DNA of 64,000 nucleotides from Burkholderiales bacterium (GTDB lineage: Bacteria > Pseudomonadota > Gammaproteobacteria > Burkholderiales > Burkholderiaceae_C): NCBI GenBank assembly GCA_019509985.1, contig JAEKLF010000035.1, positions 87,812 through 151,811 on the forward strand, given 5' to 3'. The notes beneath the pieces are model-generated. The model searched no databases, was not told the origin of the DNA, and saw only the letters and a list, made by a program, of their open reading frames with translations. Both the position numbers and the translations under genes were made by a program. Shown here in pieces: positions 1 to 9,031 of this stretch (its first letter is position 1; each line of letters begins with the position of its first letter).

Positions 1-849
1 GCTGTAGACGTCGCTGGCCGTGCCGAGCGGCTCTCCGCAGATCTGCTCCGGGCTGGCGTAATCCAGCGTCAGCGCGCGGCCGCCGAATTGGGTCAATGCC
101 GTCTCGCGCGTGCGGTCGCCCTCCAGCAGTTTGGCGATGCCGAAGTCCAACAGCTTCACTTGGCCGTCTGAGGTGACGAGGATGTTGCCGGGCTTCAAGT
201 CGCGATGCACGACCAGCCGTGCGTGGGCATGCGAAACGGCGGCCATCACCTGCTGTAGCAGCGCGATCCGTTCGGGCATGCTTGACGAATGCTCGCGGCA
301 ATAGGCGTCGATCGCCTTGCCTTCGACGTATTCCATCGCCAGGAAGGGCCGCCCCTGAGCATCCACCCCCGCGTCGTAGAGCCGGGCAATGTGCGGGTGT
401 TCCAGCGTCGCCAGGATTTCGCGTTCACGCCCGAGACGTTCGGCCAAGGCGTCGCCCCAGACGACGCGCGGCAGCTTCAGCGCCACGCGGCGCTTCATCA
501 AGCCGTCCGAGCGCTCGGCGAGCCACACCGTGCCCATGCCGCCGCGCCCGATCTCCGAGATCAACCGGTACGCGCCAACCGGGCTGCCTGCACGCAGTCC
601 ATCTGCCTGTGCCTGCCCCGCATCAATGTCGAGCCTGGGCAACTGGCCGAGAAAGTCGTCGGTCTCGATGCCATGACGCTGCTTGAGCAACGAGCGCAGC
701 AAATCGCGGTGCGCCGCGTGCTCGCCCGCAAGGCTGTCCAGCCAGGTCGTGTGCTCGGAAGGCGGCAGGTCGAGCGCTTCGTCGAGCAGCGCGCTGATCG
801 CCGGCCAATCGGCTTCGAACGTGGCGAGCGGTGCCTTGGCGTCACTCAC
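1..849 (-). CDS. serine/threonine protein kinase, N-terminal part (cut by window edge)
   Basis: The N-terminal 283 residues of a Hanks-type Ser/Thr kinase, which continues beyond the left edge. After a leader of about 90 residues the kinase domain shows the glycine loop GRGGMG (101-106), the ATP lysine in VALK (125), HRDLKPGN (215-222), DFG (235-237) and the SPE of the activation segment (267-269), so the catalytic residues in view are intact. The start is a GTG at 849, 15 nt after the stop of the ECF sigma gene on the same strand, which indicates co-transcription. ECF sigma factors of this group are commonly encoded beside such kinases, which are thought to control them by phosphorylation; that link is inferred here from adjacency. 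Any C-terminal sensor region lies outside the window. Confidence 0.9.
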   Translation of the reverse strand, partial: MSDAKAPLATFEADWPAISALLDEALDLPPSEHTTWLDSLAGEHAAHRDLLRSLLKQRHGIETDDFLGQLPRLDIDAGQAQADGLRAGSPVGAYRLISEIGRGGMGTVWLAERSDGLMKRRVALKLPRVVWGDALAERLGREREILATLEHPHIARLYDAGVDAQGRPFLAMEYVEGKAIDAYCREHSSSMPERIALLQQVMAAVSHAHARLVVHRDLKPGNILVTSDGQVKLLDFGIAKLLEGDRTRETALTQFGGRALTLDYASPEQICGEPLGTASDVYS

Positions 850-864
850 GCGGCGCCTGCTCAA

Positions 865-1419
865 TCAGTTGCGCAGTGCGTGGGCCAGCAGCAGCCGCGC
901 CTTGTCCCAGTCGCGGCGCACGGTGCGTGATGACAGACCCAGTGCTTCGGCGATCTCGTCGTCGTCCAAGCCGCCGAAGTAGCGCATCTCGACCACGCGC
1001 CCCAGCCGTTCGTCGATGCGGCTGAGGTCTTCCAACGCGGCGTGGACGTCCAGGATCTCGTCGGACGCGGCGGGCAGTGAGCCGATGAGTTCGGAATCGA
1101 GCGTGATCTGCTCGGCATCGCCACCGCGGCGGTCCGTCTTCGCGACGCGTGCCGCATCCACGATGATCGAGCGCATCACCGTCGCCGCGTAGGCCAGGAA
1201 GTGTGAGCGATCCGCTGGCGTCAGCCTCTGCCCCTTGAGGAACTTGAGATAGCACTCGTTGACCAGCGCGGTCGTTTCCATCAAGCCGTCGCGGGACCCG
1301 CGTGCCAGGCGCCGATGAGCAACTTGCCGGAGTTCGGGATAGAGCAGCTCGAATATCCGGTCGAAAGCCTCGCGGTCGCCTGCGCGAGCCGCACCAATCA
1401 GCAGCGTCACTTCCCCCAT
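865..1419 (-). CDS. ECF RNA polymerase sigma factor (kinase-linked type)
   Basis: A 184-residue sigma-70 family protein with region 2 at about 20-90 (LLYPELRQVAHRRL and the FLAYAATVMRSIIVDAAR stretch) and a region 4 helix-turn-helix at about 125-180 (GGLDDDEIAEALGLSSRTV followed by RDW). It should direct RNA polymerase to a small regulon. The region 2 pattern matches the Sig-70_X6 (ECF43-like) group, which typically lacks a membrane anti-sigma factor and is paired with a Ser/Thr kinase; the kinase gene follows 15 nt downstream. No anti-sigma gene is visible. The ATG at 1419 gives the usual length for the family. Confidence 0.9.
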   Translation of the reverse strand: MGEVTLLIGAARAGDREAFDRIFELLYPELRQVAHRRLARGSRDGLMETTALVNECYLKFLKGQRLTPADRSHFLAYAATVMRSIIVDAARVAKTDRRGGDAEQITLDSELIGSLPAASDEILDVHAALEDLSRIDERLGRVVEMRYFGGLDDDEIAEALGLSSRTVRRDWDKARLLLAHALRN

Positions 1420-1526
1420 TCCGTCGCTCCGCCCGAAAGAATCTTGTGAGCTGCGATGGTAACGAACGCATTAAGCGGGCTGGCACGCCGTGTCTCCCTA
1501 GGTTCGGCAAGGACGGTTTCATTGCT

Positions 1527-2327
1527 TCACTCCGGGAGGCGGAGAGGGCGAACCGGCAGCGATGCCGCCCGTGCCGGCAGTTCGCGCAAGCGCAACGTCG
1601 ACAGCAGACAGGCACAGGCGCCTGCGAGGGATAGCGCGACGACGACGCCCAGGCGAGCAGCGGTCAAGGCGAACACCGTGCCGAACGCCGCTTTGCCGAA
1701 CAGCCCGCCCACGTAGCCGCGCAGGAAGTGTGCGGCGGCGCGATGCCCGTGGGTGGCGTGCTCGACCATGGCCACCGGCCCGGTGACCAGCGGCAGCGAC
1801 GACAGAAGCCCGGTTGCAAAGCCGCCCACGGACGGACCGATGGACGCCGCGAAGGCGGTGACCCCGCCCGAAATCGCCGCGACTAGGAACATCAGGCGAA
1901 GCGATCCTTTTCTCGACACGATGACGTCCGCGTGCGAACTGGGCATCGCGGCGAAGGCGACCGCGCTGCTTGCGAGCGCCAATGCCAGGGCACAGGTCAG
2001 GTTGGCACTGGCAGCCTCGGCCGGCAACGCGATGGCGAGTGCTCCCAGGAGCCCGCACGCCAGTGCGACCGCGCCGCCGCTGTAGCGTGCTGCGCGTGCG
2101 TAGACCAGCGCGAAAACAGCCAGCATGCCGCAGGCGGCGACGCTGCCGACCGCGGCGCTGATGGCGAATGCCGTCCCCTCGTCATCCGCGAGCCAGGCCA
2201 GCGTCGGCGCGGTGATGGTCGGCAGTGCGGCGACCACCCCTGCGAACCGGCGCCCGCCGAGGCGCGCCGCCGCCATCACGAGCAATACCGTGCCTGCTGT
2301 CAGCAGAGCCTTGAACAGCGAATCCAT
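1527..2327 (-). CDS. polytopic inner-membrane protein of unknown function
   Basis: A 266-residue protein made almost entirely of hydrophobic helices (about eight to nine predicted by eye), with small-residue-rich segments such as GGRRFAGVVAALPTITAPTL near residue 25 and GGFATGLLSSLPLVTGPVAM near 165. These two similar segments suggest an internal duplication. The start at 2327 is supported by a GAGGGG Shine-Dalgarno 5 nt upstream. I do not recognise a specific family. The repeated glycine-proline membrane motifs would fit a small transporter, but that is a guess. It is 107 bp from the sigma factor gene on the same strand and upstream of it, so co-transcription is possible. Confidence 0.75.
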   Translation of the reverse strand: MDSLFKALLTAGTVLLVMAAARLGGRRFAGVVAALPTITAPTLAWLADDEGTAFAISAAVGSVAACGMLAVFALVYARAARYSGGAVALACGLLGALAIALPAEAASANLTCALALALASSAVAFAAMPSSHADVIVSRKGSLRLMFLVAAISGGVTAFAASIGPSVGGFATGLLSSLPLVTGPVAMVEHATHGHRAAAHFLRGYVGGLFGKAAFGTVFALTAARLGVVVALSLAGACACLLSTLRLRELPARAASLPVRPLRLPE

Positions 2328-2593
2328 CGTGCCCCTCGTTGACGGCGCGGAATATCGCGCGGTCCTGTCGAGGTGAACGAGATCGGCAGCCGCGAACGGA
2401 CATCAGCTGTCGGCGGATCCGTGCCAGGCGTCGCGGCCACTGCGAAGAAGTTCTGTGTCGATGTCCGTGGCAAGGCCGCGAGGTCGTTCAACGGAGTAGC
2501 GGCTGGTCGTCCACGGAGACCCGGAACCGGCATTGCTTTTCGGTCATCGGGCGCTTGGCTGTTCGACCAATTCATCTACTCGGAAGGATGATC

Positions 2594-3385
2594 ATGAAAC
2601 GGACAAGTCCCGCCGGCCTGCTGGTGCGCCGCCATTGGGTTCGTACGGCGCTCATTTCGGCGATCCGGACCACCCGATCAAGCGCGTTTTTCGGGACCTT
2701 CATTGCGCTGCCGCTGCTGCTGGCCGCGGTTCCGGCCGTGCCTGAACCGCAAACCCGGGGACTGCTGTTGGGACGCTTGGGTCTGCCTGGCTACAAGGCG
2801 CGGCGCAGGGGCAATACGGGAGACTGCAGCGGGTTCGCGCCGGGAGCCGGCGCCGACGGTGGCACTGATGAAGAGCTCGCTCGCAACCGTTCCGGGAGCA
2901 GCCAGGCTACGACATCCCGGCCAGCTCGAGGTTGCTCGAAATGGCTGATGGCCGCGGCGGCTCTGCTGGTGGCAGCCCCGGCGATGGCCGGCACGGGCAT
3001 CAGGAAGGACGCGCACGGCATTGACCGACCCGGCGGCGACTTTCAGCGTTCGCTCCTGGCCCAGGCCGATCCCGATCTCTGCGTCAGGCAATGTCTGTTC
3101 GACCAGCGCTGCGCTTCCTACACCTACGTTCGCCCAGGTGTTCAGAACGAGAAAGCCGTCTGCTATCTCAAGAGTTCGCGTCGGCCGGTGGTCAGGAACA
3201 AGTGCTGCGAGTCCGGCGTCAAGATCGGAGTCCCCGATCCCAAACGCCCCACCAGGCCGGCTCGCATCGAGCCACCGCCCTCGCCGAACAAGGAGTTCTG
3301 CGCGCTCCCAGGCCTCATCTGCGCCGATGGCAACAAGGGCCGCTGGAACAACGAATCGAACAGCTGCGACTGCCCCTCGCCGTAG
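2594..3385 (+). CDS. secreted PAN/Apple-domain protein
   Basis: A 263-residue product if started at the ATG at 2594, which has GGAAGG 6 nt upstream. The recognisable part is the C-terminal half: a PAN/Apple-like domain with the pattern ADPDLCVRQCLFDQRCASY, a central AVCYLKSS and a closing CCESGVK, all typical disulphide cysteines of the fold. PAN domains bind proteins or carbohydrates outside the cytoplasm. A cysteine-containing tail (FCALPGLICADG) follows. A good signal peptide (MAAAALLVAAPAMAG) begins only at the in-frame ATG at 2948, and the roughly 118 residues before it have an unnatural composition. The real start may therefore be 2948, although no Shine-Dalgarno is visible there. Confidence 0.6.
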   Translation: MKRTSPAGLLVRRHWVRTALISAIRTTRSSAFFGTFIALPLLLAAVPAVPEPQTRGLLLGRLGLPGYKARRRGNTGDCSGFAPGAGADGGTDEELARNRSGSSQATTSRPARGCSKWLMAAAALLVAAPAMAGTGIRKDAHGIDRPGGDFQRSLLAQADPDLCVRQCLFDQRCASYTYVRPGVQNEKAVCYLKSSRRPVVRNKCCESGVKIGVPDPKRPTRPARIEPPPSPNKEFCALPGLICADGNKGRWNNESNSCDCPSP

Positions 3386-3847
3386 AAGCGACAGAGTCGG
3401 CGTGCCGCCTGCGGATGGTGTTTGCGGCTATCAAGGCTCCCGACGCAGCAGTCAGTGCAGTGACGTCCGCGCTCGCTCAGCCTTGCGAGAGCCGCGGGCG
3501 GAGTCCACGTTGCGCGACGACCGTCCAATCGATTGCCGAATCGATCGCCCGCGATCCCGGTTCTCACCGACGCGGTGTTCCTCGTCGAAGGTCAACGCTT
3601 GTCGAAGGTACACGGCTGCATTGGTTGCCGCGGAGCTGCAGCGGCGGGGACCATGCGTCCTGCGACCGATGCCACGCAGCGGACCTTGGCGGTGCCGAGC
3701 GTCCGGAGGGCTTTGCGCCCAGCCTGCTCATGGCATGCCCGAACCGAGCCCACGCTGAATGTCCATCGTGGGCCTGGCGCTTCGTTCAATGAGTAGCAGG
3801 TGCTGCAGCAAGCGCAGCGCTCTTGGTCTCTTCACAACGGAGTTGTC
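3386..3847 (+). other. intergenic stretch without a recognisable gene
   Basis: About 460 bp between the PAN-domain gene and the CapA-like gene. Open frames exist on both strands but have no recognisable domain, start context or plausible protein composition. The last 20 bases before 3848 contain the ribosome-binding leader shared with the gene at 19981. Confidence 0.5.
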
Positions 3848-3853
3848 ATGTTC
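3829..3853 (+). promoter_or_regulatory. conserved translation leader, copy 1
   Basis: The sequence CTTCACAACGGAGTTG followed by TCATGTTC carries a CGGAG Shine-Dalgarno and the start codon of the CapA-like gene. It recurs with one mismatch on the minus strand at the start (19981) of the beta-helix lipoprotein gene, 16 kb away. Confidence 0.6.
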
Positions 3854-5362
3854 GTTCGTGCCTGGTTCGCGGCGAGTTCTCGTCGCGTCGGCCTCAGCGT
3901 TGCCGTGCTTTTGTGCCTCGCATCGGGCGCCGTCTCTGCACAGCAGCTTCAGCCCACCGAACTGCTATGCAGCATGCGCACTGGGGAGGCCACGGCGACG
4001 CTGCGTGTGGCGGCGGGCGTCGATCCGCTGGCCGCATCGAGCGTCCAGGTGGGTGAAAGCTTTGAAGTGCGCGCCGTCGCGCTCGGCGACTCGGCGGCGC
4101 CAGGAAAGGTGGCCCGGGTGGTCGTCACGGTACTGGACCTGGAGGAAGCGGGGCGCAAGGTCGTGCTGGCCCAGAACCGGTGGCCGGTAGATGAGCAGGA
4201 GGTGCTTGCCCGCGACGCCGCCTGGCGGCCGTCCCTGTCCGGTTGGCAGCGGATCTACTCGCCAGCGCTCGGCCGGGAGTTGGCCTTGGGCTGCGCGCTG
4301 GTGCACCAGGGAGCAGTGCCGCTGGCTTGGAATTTGGCGGACGCGACCGGAGACGCTGCGCAACCGCCCTCGCGTCAGCCCGGCGCCAGCCCCGAGGCGG
4401 GCACCGCCGTCGTTCGGCTGGCCTGGATGGGCGACGTCATGCTGGCGGATGGACCGGGGCGGGTCATCGCTCACGGTGGCGACCCCTTCGGCGCCGTGAT
4501 GAAGGCGATGAAGGACGCGGACGTGCGCATCGCTAACCTGGAGTGCGTCATCGCCACGGGCGGGACGAAAGCCGCCAAACCTTGGACCTTCCGAGCGCAC
4601 CCGCGGGTGCTTGACGTGCTGCGTCGCCATGTCGACGCCGTCTCGCTGGCCAACAATCATTCGGGCGACTTCGGCCCCGAGGCGTTTGCGCAGATGTTGG
4701 GCCGGCTGCAGCTTGCCGGCCTGCCGTACTTCGGCGGCGGCAGCAACCTGCGTGCGGCGCACCGCCCAGCCATCATCGAACGCCAGGGCCTGCGCATCGC
4801 GCTGCTGGGATACGACGAGATGTTCCCGCGCCGGTTCGAGGCCGGCCCCGACAGCCCCGGCATTGCCTGGGCGGACGAAGAGCAGATCGTGGCCGACATC
4901 CACGCCGCCCGCGCCCAAGCCGACGTGGTCATTCCCTTCATGCATTGGGGCCAGGAGCACAGCGAGGTCTCGCACGCCCGCCAGCGCGCTCTGGCCCGGC
5001 TGATGATCCGCGCCGGTGCCGACGCCGTGGTTGGCGCCCATCCGCACATTCGCCAGGACACCGAAATCATCGACGGCAAGCCGGTGATCTACAGCCTGGG
5101 CAACTTCGTCTTCGACGGCTTCAGCGACGCGGACAACAACACCGGCTCCATCCTGTGGATGACGGTCACGGCTGCCGGTGTCAAGGACTGGCACTTGCAG
5201 GCGGTTCACATCGATCCATCGGGCAGCCCGCATCCGGAGCGTGTTGCCGTTGGGCCGAGTGCTGACGGGCTGACCTGGGATACCTCCAGGCTCCTTTCGA
5301 GCGGCGAGCCGAGCATCGGTGCCGCCGCCGATCCCAAGATTCAGATATCCGTCCGGCCGTGA
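3848..5362 (+). CDS. CapA-family (PGA_cap) metallophosphatase-like exported protein
   Basis: A 504-residue protein with an N-terminal signal peptide (hydrophobic LSVAVLLCLASGAVSA, residues 15-30) and a CapA/PGA_cap domain from about residue 190. Family motifs are GDVMLADG, ANLECVI, SLANNHSGDFG, PFMHWGQEH, VVGAHPHIRQ and SLGNFVFDGF; these supply the Asp, Asn and His ligands of the calcineurin-like metal site. CapA members act in poly-gamma-glutamate or other surface-polymer synthesis and anchoring, but no capB/capC partner is present, so the substrate is unknown. About 150 residues before the domain match no family I know. The start at 3848 is chosen because of the CGGAG ribosome site and because it gives a proper signal peptide. 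Confidence 0.85.
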   Translation: MFVRAWFAASSRRVGLSVAVLLCLASGAVSAQQLQPTELLCSMRTGEATATLRVAAGVDPLAASSVQVGESFEVRAVALGDSAAPGKVARVVVTVLDLEEAGRKVVLAQNRWPVDEQEVLARDAAWRPSLSGWQRIYSPALGRELALGCALVHQGAVPLAWNLADATGDAAQPPSRQPGASPEAGTAVVRLAWMGDVMLADGPGRVIAHGGDPFGAVMKAMKDADVRIANLECVIATGGTKAAKPWTFRAHPRVLDVLRRHVDAVSLANNHSGDFGPEAFAQMLGRLQLAGLPYFGGGSNLRAAHRPAIIERQGLRIALLGYDEMFPRRFEAGPDSPGIAWADEEQIVADIHAARAQADVVIPFMHWGQEHSEVSHARQRALARLMIRAGADAVVGAHPHIRQDTEIIDGKPVIYSLGNFVFDGFSDADNNTGSILWMTVTAAGVKDWHLQAVHIDPSGSPHPERVAVGPSADGLTWDTSRLLSSGEPSIGAAADPKIQISVRP

Positions 5363-5499
5363 AGTGCTCTCGGCAGGTCATCGGCGATCCATATTTGGCA
5401 GGCGCTAGGGAAACAAATATCTGGCAGCCATTCAGCCAGTTTCATGATCGAGTCTCCCAAGGAGAACTGTATGTTTTGTTTCGGCATCGCCACGCGCAA

Positions 5500-5515
5500 T
5501 GGCCAATGTTGTGCA
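5500..5515 (+). promoter_or_regulatory. possible sigma-54 promoter for PEP-CTERM gene
   Basis: TGGCCAATGTTGTGCA has the GG-N10-GC spacing of a -24/-12 element. The -12 box is GTGC rather than TTGC, so the match is only moderate. The predicted start near 5526 would leave a short leader ending in the AAGGAG ribosome site of the gene at 5544. Confidence 0.35.
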
Positions 5516-5543
5516 ATTTGATCAACTCACTTAAGGAGTGAAT

Positions 5544-6473
5544 ATGCCTGGATTTTATGCGTCCGTGAAAAACGCTCAACATGCCTTTCGCCCAGGCCCG
5601 GCGAGTTGGGTGGCACTCATCCTGACAAGCTCAGTTTCAGCCATGTCGGCGGAAGCGGCGGTGACGGCGCCGCAGTATATGGCAGGGATCGCTGTGCAGC
5701 CGGACGGCGGCTATGTGGATGACGGCTCCCCGCTTCGCGCGGGTTATCCCCTTTTCGGCGACTCGCCGAATGTTTTGCGCAATCCGGTGGACCTTAGCTT
5801 TTCGCACATCAGTTATCTCCGGTCCGCATCAACGGGTACGGCCTATGCCGGTCCAGAGAATGGCGGTACCGTGCGCGCGATCGCACGAACCGGCGACGAG
5901 GAAATCAACTCGCAAGCGGGGCTGAACTACATCTTCCAATTGCAACCGAAAGCAGGCGCCGTGCTCCCAGATGTTGTGCCGCTGCATGTCTTTGCACGGG
6001 GCAGTACCGGCACCGAAAATTACTCAGGGGCCAGGATCACCTTCATCCTTAGCTGGGCTGACAGCAGCATCACCGCGCAGTCAATTTTCAAAGACACCGG
6101 TGTGGCAAGTAGTCCTTCGGGTATCGAAACGTATGGCGGCAACGGTAAAATAGATATCGACGAAAATATAAATGTCGCACTTAACCGCGACATTTTGGTT
6201 CAGATGGCCGCGCGTGTTTACGCTGGAACTCCGGCTTGGGATCAGAATCCTAATAGAGACGAGTATGGCACTGGGTCCGCCTATGTCGATCCGGTGTTCA
6301 CGCTTCCTGCAGAGTTCAGGAATCTTGTCAATATCGTCGGCGTGCCCGCGGCGCCCATTCCGGAACCCGCGTCCTGGGCGCTGATGCTCTGCGGGTTGGG
6401 GATACTCGGAAGGACGATGCTCCGTCGCCGCGAAATCTTGCACCGGCAAAAACCTTGCGCGGCCCGGGTGTGA
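5544..6473 (+). CDS. PEP-CTERM sorted surface protein
   Basis: A 309-residue exported protein: signal peptide at about 1-37 (SWVALILTSSVSAMSAEA), a beta-rich middle of unknown function, and a C-terminal sorting signal PIPEPASWALMLCGLGILG followed by an arginine cluster (RTMLRRRE). In the PEP-CTERM/exosortase system the PEP motif is recognised and cleaved and the protein is delivered to the cell surface or exopolysaccharide matrix. The ATG at 5544 has AAGGAG 5 nt upstream; a GTG two codons earlier overlaps that site and is rejected. The roughly 15 residues after the arginines are unusually long for such tails. No exosortase gene lies in the window. Confidence 0.85.
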   Translation: MPGFYASVKNAQHAFRPGPASWVALILTSSVSAMSAEAAVTAPQYMAGIAVQPDGGYVDDGSPLRAGYPLFGDSPNVLRNPVDLSFSHISYLRSASTGTAYAGPENGGTVRAIARTGDEEINSQAGLNYIFQLQPKAGAVLPDVVPLHVFARGSTGTENYSGARITFILSWADSSITAQSIFKDTGVASSPSGIETYGGNGKIDIDENINVALNRDILVQMAARVYAGTPAWDQNPNRDEYGTGSAYVDPVFTLPAEFRNLVNIVGVPAAPIPEPASWALMLCGLGILGRTMLRRREILHRQKPCAARV

Positions 6474-6482
6474 TTGGGCACG

Positions 6483-7314
6483 TCAGACGTGTGTGCCCGA
6501 TGCCGGGCGTCGGCGAAGCACCCAGAGCACCAAGCCCAGCCCACCCACCATCAGCACGAGCATGCTCGGCTCGGGCACCGGGCTGGGAATCGCCGGCTGC
6601 AGGGTCACGTTGACCGGGTTGGCAAGGGCTACTGGCAGCAGGGAGCCGATCTTGGCGTAGAGGTCCACCGAGCCGGTGTTGCCCAGGCCGGATTCGAGTT
6701 CGTAGACGCCCACGTAGTCCAGCTTCACGCCCGGATAGTCGGCGCTAGCCCGTGGTGACGTGAAAGCCTATGCGCATGTTCAGGACATGGCCGTCCAGCG
6801 CGGCGACGCTCGACGACGTGCGCGCGCTGAAGTTGAAAACGCCGTCGCCCAGGTCGCCGATCCAGCCGCCGTTGGCGAAGCTGAACGTGCCCAGCTTGAA
6901 CGTCTGCCCTACTTGCAGGTCCAGGCCGGTGGACGGCGTGAACGCAATGCTGTTGTGCACGACGGCGCCGAAGGTGCGGTCGAGGTAGAAGTCGACCGTG
7001 CTGGCGGGAACCGGGCTGTTGTCGGCCGCGCGAGAAAACAGTGCCACGTCGCCCTGACCATAGCCCTGGCGCCAGGCGAAATCAAAACCGGGAATGGCCT
7101 CGCTCGGGTTGGCATTGACGGCGCCCAGGTCCGGTGTGGAGAACACGCTGTGAACCTGGTCGCCGGTGAGGTGGTTCACCAGCGGGCCGGAGTAGGCATA
7201 GAACCCGCCGGTGATGTCCACGGCCGCCGCCTGCGCGGGGGCCAGCAGGCAGGCACTGGCAAGAAGGGCGGCCAGCGTGCTCAAGACGGGCGGGATGAAG
7301 GTCGCGGTGCGCAT
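6483..7314 (-). pseudogene. PEP-CTERM protein gene with a frameshift
   Basis: From the ATG at 7314 (GGAG upstream, signal peptide ending PAQA) the frame reads about 190 residues of a PEP-CTERM protein and stops at 6745-6747, just after MRIGFHV. The next frame resumes without loss as TSPRASADYPGVKLDYVG and ends with the sorting signal SPVPEPSMLVLMVGGLGLVL and arginines. One extra base between about 6740 and 6765 explains the break. The product as read would lack the sorting signal and so be released or degraded. The family resembles the short PEP-CTERM proteins with a single beta-sandwich. It lies 47 bp downstream of another PEP-CTERM gene and probably shares its transcript. A sequencing error remains possible. 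Confidence 0.8.
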
Positions 7315-7361
7315 GGGTTGCTCCAGTCGGTTCGGTAGGTGGGAATCAGGCAACAGGCGGG

Positions 7362-8330
7362 TCAGGCTGCCGGTGGGTCGCGGCTTTCTCGACGGCGCTT
7401 TACGCCGGCACCCGCCGCCAGCGCCCACAGACCCGCCAGCATCAGGCCGGCGCTCGCTGGCTCGGGCACGGCGCTGATGGCGTAGCGATAGTTGGTGCCG
7501 GACTCGGAGGTGACGGTCCAGCCCGGCAAGGCCTGGCCCTGGGCATCGACGATCTGTTCAATGCCGTCCCAGGCCACGGTGTGCATCAGGTTGGCATACG
7601 CACCGGCACTGCGCGTCATCAAGTAGCCGGGGTCATCAGGGCTCAGGTTCGGCACGCCGGCACTTGCGGCGACACCGATATCCAGCGCGGCGTGCACAAA
7701 GGTTGGCTGGCCGAAGACCACCGGTATCGCCAGCGTGATGGGCGTCAACAACGCCGACTGGGCATCGGGATGCTCCGGGTTCGTGATCAGTACCTTGGAT
7801 TGCGTGAAGGTGGCATACGGCGTGAAGACGCTGAGCTCCCACGTCATGCTGGACTGCTGCGCCAGCACGGGCGCGGGGCCGCCGACGAAGGTGCCGCCCG
7901 AACCGTCAAAACGCCAATTGACGAAGACAGTGCCCTTCTGCCCATTCAGGCCCAGCGCGTTGAAGGTGAGCGTGTCGCCGAACTCGACCAACATGCGGGC
8001 ATTGGCCCCGTTGTTGGCCAGCGCCGGCGAGGCGCTGCCCGCGCTGTTGTACGCCGTGGCGGTGACCATGGCCCCCAGGGCCCCGAAGCTGGCGTAGCCC
8101 TGGGCGCTGGCGCTGCCGGCATGGGTGCTCACCACGCTGTCCCCGGCCGCCAAGACAGCGCCCAGGGGCAGATCGATCAGCAGTCGACTGGGGATGTTGC
8201 ACTCGACCCGCGAAGCACCGCAGCCGCCGAAGATCGATAGCGCGTTCGTCGCCTGGCTGGCCTGGGAGGCCAGGCACAACAGGGTGGCGGCCAGCAGGCG
8301 GCGCGACATGGTGATGGGCCGAGCTGTCAT
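7362..8330 (-). CDS. PEP-CTERM sorted surface protein
   Basis: A 322-residue protein with a signal peptide (MSRRLLAATLLCLASQASQA, reached from the ATG at 8330 or 8309) and a C-terminal SAVPEPASAGLMLAGLWALA followed by KRRRES, the PEP-CTERM sorting pattern. The body is Ala/Gly/Thr-rich and beta-predicted, with CNIPSRLLIDLPLG near the start; I do not recognise its function. I chose 8330 because a weak AGG lies at a usable distance, whereas 8309 has no ribosome site. A frame open to 8435 has no signal-peptide character before 8330. The next gene downstream (start 7314) is also a PEP-CTERM protein. Confidence 0.8.
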   Translation of the reverse strand: MTARPITMSRRLLAATLLCLASQASQATNALSIFGGCGASRVECNIPSRLLIDLPLGAVLAAGDSVVSTHAGSASAQGYASFGALGAMVTATAYNSAGSASPALANNGANARMLVEFGDTLTFNALGLNGQKGTVFVNWRFDGSGGTFVGGPAPVLAQQSSMTWELSVFTPYATFTQSKVLITNPEHPDAQSALLTPITLAIPVVFGQPTFVHAALDIGVAASAGVPNLSPDDPGYLMTRSAGAYANLMHTVAWDGIEQIVDAQGQALPGWTVTSESGTNYRYAISAVPEPASAGLMLAGLWALAAGAGVKRRRESRDPPAA

Positions 8331-9031
8331 CGCGAGCCTGCGGCGCCAGGTGTGTCCGTGCCGGGCACACCTTTGGAGCGCGCGAGTGGGCAGGGCGCCT
8401 CGAATGGGCATCGTCTGGGGTCTGGAACTGCGCATGAAGGGCTCCCTGAGTGGTCCTCTCGTCGCGGGCTGCGCCGCTGCCTGCAGGGGCGACGATGAGA
8501 AGGTGCATGGCCTGACCCTCGTTCAGACGTAAGCGGCTCGGAAAACCGGACACGGGGGCGGTTGCCCAAGACGTTGCAGACCTGCACAAGAGGCGCCAAG
8601 TGGTGGAACCCATGTTCAGCCGCATGAAGGCGGACGGTTTGCTGGGCAGGAACCGGCTCAAGGGCAGGCATGGCAACCGGCCCGGTAGCCTGCGCAGTGC
8701 CGAAACATGGTGTCTGGCAAGTTCGTGTGCCGCAGCCGTGCAGCGCCGAAGCATTTGGCGTCCAGCGCGCCTCCGCCGGTAGAGGGCCGAAGCGCCGCCT
8801 CATTCAGATCGGTTCAGCTGGTTCGAGCAACAGCCTGCGGCGGCGTTGCCATCATTGCGTTCGCCAACTTGGCGCTTCAGCTTTGCATCGTGACGCCGGG
8901 CTCCAGGCCCGGCAGACGGTCGACCTCGGCAGTGGCCGCGATGGGGCGGACATTGTCGCCGGGCCGAATGGTCGGCTGCTATCGACGGAGCCGACGCTGG
9001 CCCAGGCCCAGCACAGTTCCGGAACCGCCGC
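8331..9031. other. 700 bp without a recognisable gene
   Basis: This stretch lies between the divergent ends of the PEP-CTERM gene (start 8330) and the DUF4260 gene (stop 9032). Open frames here have skewed Arg/Pro/Ala composition and no domain. The only structure I can point to is a sigma-54-like element at 8583-8599 reading toward the PEP-CTERM gene. Confidence 0.5.
8583..8599 (-). promoter_or_regulatory. possible sigma-54 promoter upstream of PEP-CTERM gene pair
   Basis: On the minus strand TGGCGCCTCTTGTGCA has the exact GG-N10-GC spacing; the -12 half is GTGC. It is 250 nt upstream of the start at 8330, which is far, so confidence is low. It matters because two other PEP-CTERM genes in the window have similar sites. 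Confidence 0.3.

Noticed and set aside
8327..8803. Minus-strand frame upstream of a PEP-CTERM gene
   Set aside because: Arg/Pro/His-rich translation without a domain, overlapping the real PEP-CTERM start; no ribosome site.
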